In this document: positions 13,960-14,461 of the stretch, in pieces
How the letters are laid out: the number at the start of each line of letters is the position of its first letter
Numbering within the stretch: position 1 is the stretch's first letter
NCBI GenBank assembly: GCA_026388615.1
Contig: JAPLJL010000101.1
Location: 1 to 14,461, forward strand
Origin: Pseudomonadota bacterium
GTDB lineage: Bacteria; Desulfobacterota; JAPLJL01
Direction: 5' to 3'
DNA: 14,461 bases
Position numbers and translations under genes: made by a program
Notes under the pieces: model-generated
Databases searched by the model: none
What the model was told of the DNA's origin: nothing
Seen by the model: only the letters and a program-made list of their open reading frames with translations

Positions 13960-14032
13960 GTCATTCTGAGCGAACCTGTCCTCCGAAGCCTAGGCGTAGG
14001 ATGGATTGGCGTAGGGGGAGCGAAGAATCTCG
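13960..14032. repeat. GTCATTCTGAG...GAAGAATC hairpin repeat (subfamily 2), copy 2
   Basis: GTCATTCTGAGCGAA at the left and GAGCGAAGAATCTCG at the right flank a longer centre with TAGGCGTAGGATGGATTGGC. ATTCT/AGAAT form the terminal stem. The centre is about twice as long as in the 9767-9808 copy. Confidence 0.75.
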
Positions 14033-14045
14033 CCTTTCGTTATCC

Positions 14046-14108
14046 TTTTTTTCTTTTTGGGGGGTTGATCTCGCTCCCCAAACCAATGTGCGCGATCACG
14101 TAATCCGG
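14046..14108 (-). repeat. 62-base module, inverted copy of 4373-4437
   Basis: Reads TTTCTTTTTGGGGGG, GATCTCGCTCCCCAAACC, then GCGATCACGTAATCCGG. It is the near-exact reverse complement of 4373-4437. Confidence 0.85.
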
Positions 14109-14215
14109 GGCGGCGGCTCCGCAGGAGCTCGCCTTCGTTGGATTCAATTATCAGGAGTCATCGAGTTTGTCGGTATCCTGGTAAAAAGAGGTTTAGGTTG
14201 CGAGGACCCATCCCC

Positions 14216-14257
14216 CCTCCGGGCTGTAGGCCCCTACGGGCCGGAAGCCGGGCTTCC
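14216..14257. repeat. CCTCCGGGC palindrome copy 2 with adjoining GGAAGCC hairpin
   Basis: CCTCCGGGCTGTAGGCCCC and ACGGGCCGGAAG repeat the palindrome at 13790-13821. It runs directly into GGAAGCC-G-GGCTTCC (14243-14257), a perfect small palindrome. Confidence 0.65.
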
Positions 14258-14341
14258 GAAAACCCAAAAAACCCAATGGACTTAATGGATTGCTTTTATC
14301 TCTTTCGACACTATGGATTTATCCCGAAGGGTTTATCTGAG

Positions 14342-14374
14342 GGACACAATGGACACAACGGACTCAATGGACGC
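14342..14374. repeat. GGACAC...GACGC 33-base module, island B copy
   Basis: Begins GGACACAATGGACACAAC. It aligns without gaps to 9864-9896 with five mismatches in 33. Confidence 0.7.
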
Positions 14375-14384
14375 CTTTTCACTT

Positions 14385-14419
14385 CGCGCCTTACCCCTTA
14401 CGCCTTACGTCTCACGACC
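14385..14419 (-). repeat. GTAAGGCGTAAGGGG module, island B copy
   Basis: Contains CCCCTTACGCCTTACG, the exact reverse complement of a 16-mer within 4187-4204. It directly abuts the CCTTTGAGCTTTCA array. Confidence 0.7.
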
Positions 14420-14461
14420 TTTGAGCTTTCACCTTTGAGCTTTCACCTTTGAGCTTTGAGC
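14418..14461. repeat. 14-bp tandem repeat (CCTTTGAGCTTTCA), running off the window
   Basis: Two identical units (14418-14431 and 14432-14445) and a third variant unit (from 14446) reach the window edge, so the full array length is unknown. The same unit is seen at 9815-9828. Confidence 0.8.

Larger units (their letters stand above)
13644..14461. other. Gene-free repeat island B to the window end
   Basis: About 820 bases with no credible gene. After the promoter of the membrane-anchored protein (13717-13746) come, in order, a CCTCCGGGCC palindrome, a GTCATTGCGAG repeat, a truncated copy of the 62-base module, the ACCGCCGACGG module, a GTCATTCTGAG repeat, a full copy of the 62-base module, a second CCTCCGGGC palindrome, the GGACAC module, the GCCTTACG module and the CCTTTGAGCTTTCA tandem array. 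The longest open frames (for example 14001-14285) run across several modules and read as repeat sequence. Confidence 0.7.

Noticed and set aside
14001..14452. Open frames of 94-104 codons in island B
   Set aside because: They are translations of repeat modules; start contexts are poor and no protein family is suggested.
14418..14461. Possible CRISPR array
   Set aside because: The 14-base units abut directly with no spacers, no cas genes are present, and the unit is too short.

Overview
The window looks like chromosomal DNA from a Gram-negative, probably anaerobic bacterium. Its coding regions are GC-rich and its intergenic islands are crowded with repeats. An OmpA/peptidoglycan-binding protein, a split ADP-forming acyl-CoA synthetase, an AMP-forming acetyl-CoA synthetase and an overall resemblance to proteins of syntrophic and sulfate-reducing lineages make a Desulfobacterota-like (former Deltaproteobacteria) origin my best guess. 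There is no rRNA or other lineage-defining marker, so this is inference. I see thirteen protein genes and one tRNA. No phage, insertion sequence, CRISPR array or recognisable defence system is visible.

Layout. Positions 36-2688 (minus strand) hold acs followed by two small paralogous AtpZ/AtpI-like membrane proteins, with a good sigma70-type promoter upstream of acs. Positions 2980-4029 (minus) encode a secreted thermonuclease-like protein with an extra C-terminal OB-like domain. A gene-free island of about 600 bases (4030-4625), mostly repeat modules, precedes the plus-strand pair for the ATP-grasp (beta, 4626-5315) and CoA-binding (alpha, 5462-6937) subunits of an ADP-forming acyl-CoA synthetase. 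After another repeat island come tRNA-Phe(GAA) (7264-7339, minus), an OmpA-family protein, a TfoX-N-like protein, a tryptophan-rich membrane protein of unknown function, an ABC-2 exporter (ATPase and permease overlapping by 8 bases), a short-chain dehydrogenase, and a membrane-anchored hypothetical protein, all on the minus strand. The last 800 bases are a repeat island without a credible gene.

Function. The clearest metabolic theme is acetyl-CoA/acetate conversion: acs activates acetate at the cost of ATP to AMP, whereas the alpha/beta enzyme interconverts acyl-CoA and acid with ADP/ATP. Having both within 7 kb suggests an organism that moves acetate in both directions or near equilibrium.

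The most unusual content is intergenic. (i) A hairpin repeat occurs in two subfamilies whose terminal stems covary (ATTGC/GCAAT versus ATTCT/AGAAT). (ii) A small element with terminal inverted repeats GTAGT...ACTAC has internal hairpin loops that are short in one copy and expanded in others. (iii) Several islands are assembled from the same set of modules, including a roughly 62-base module present as near-identical inverted copies about 9.7 kb apart. In addition, the ABC permease appears to lack a membrane-spanning and cytoplasmic-loop segment usual for its family.
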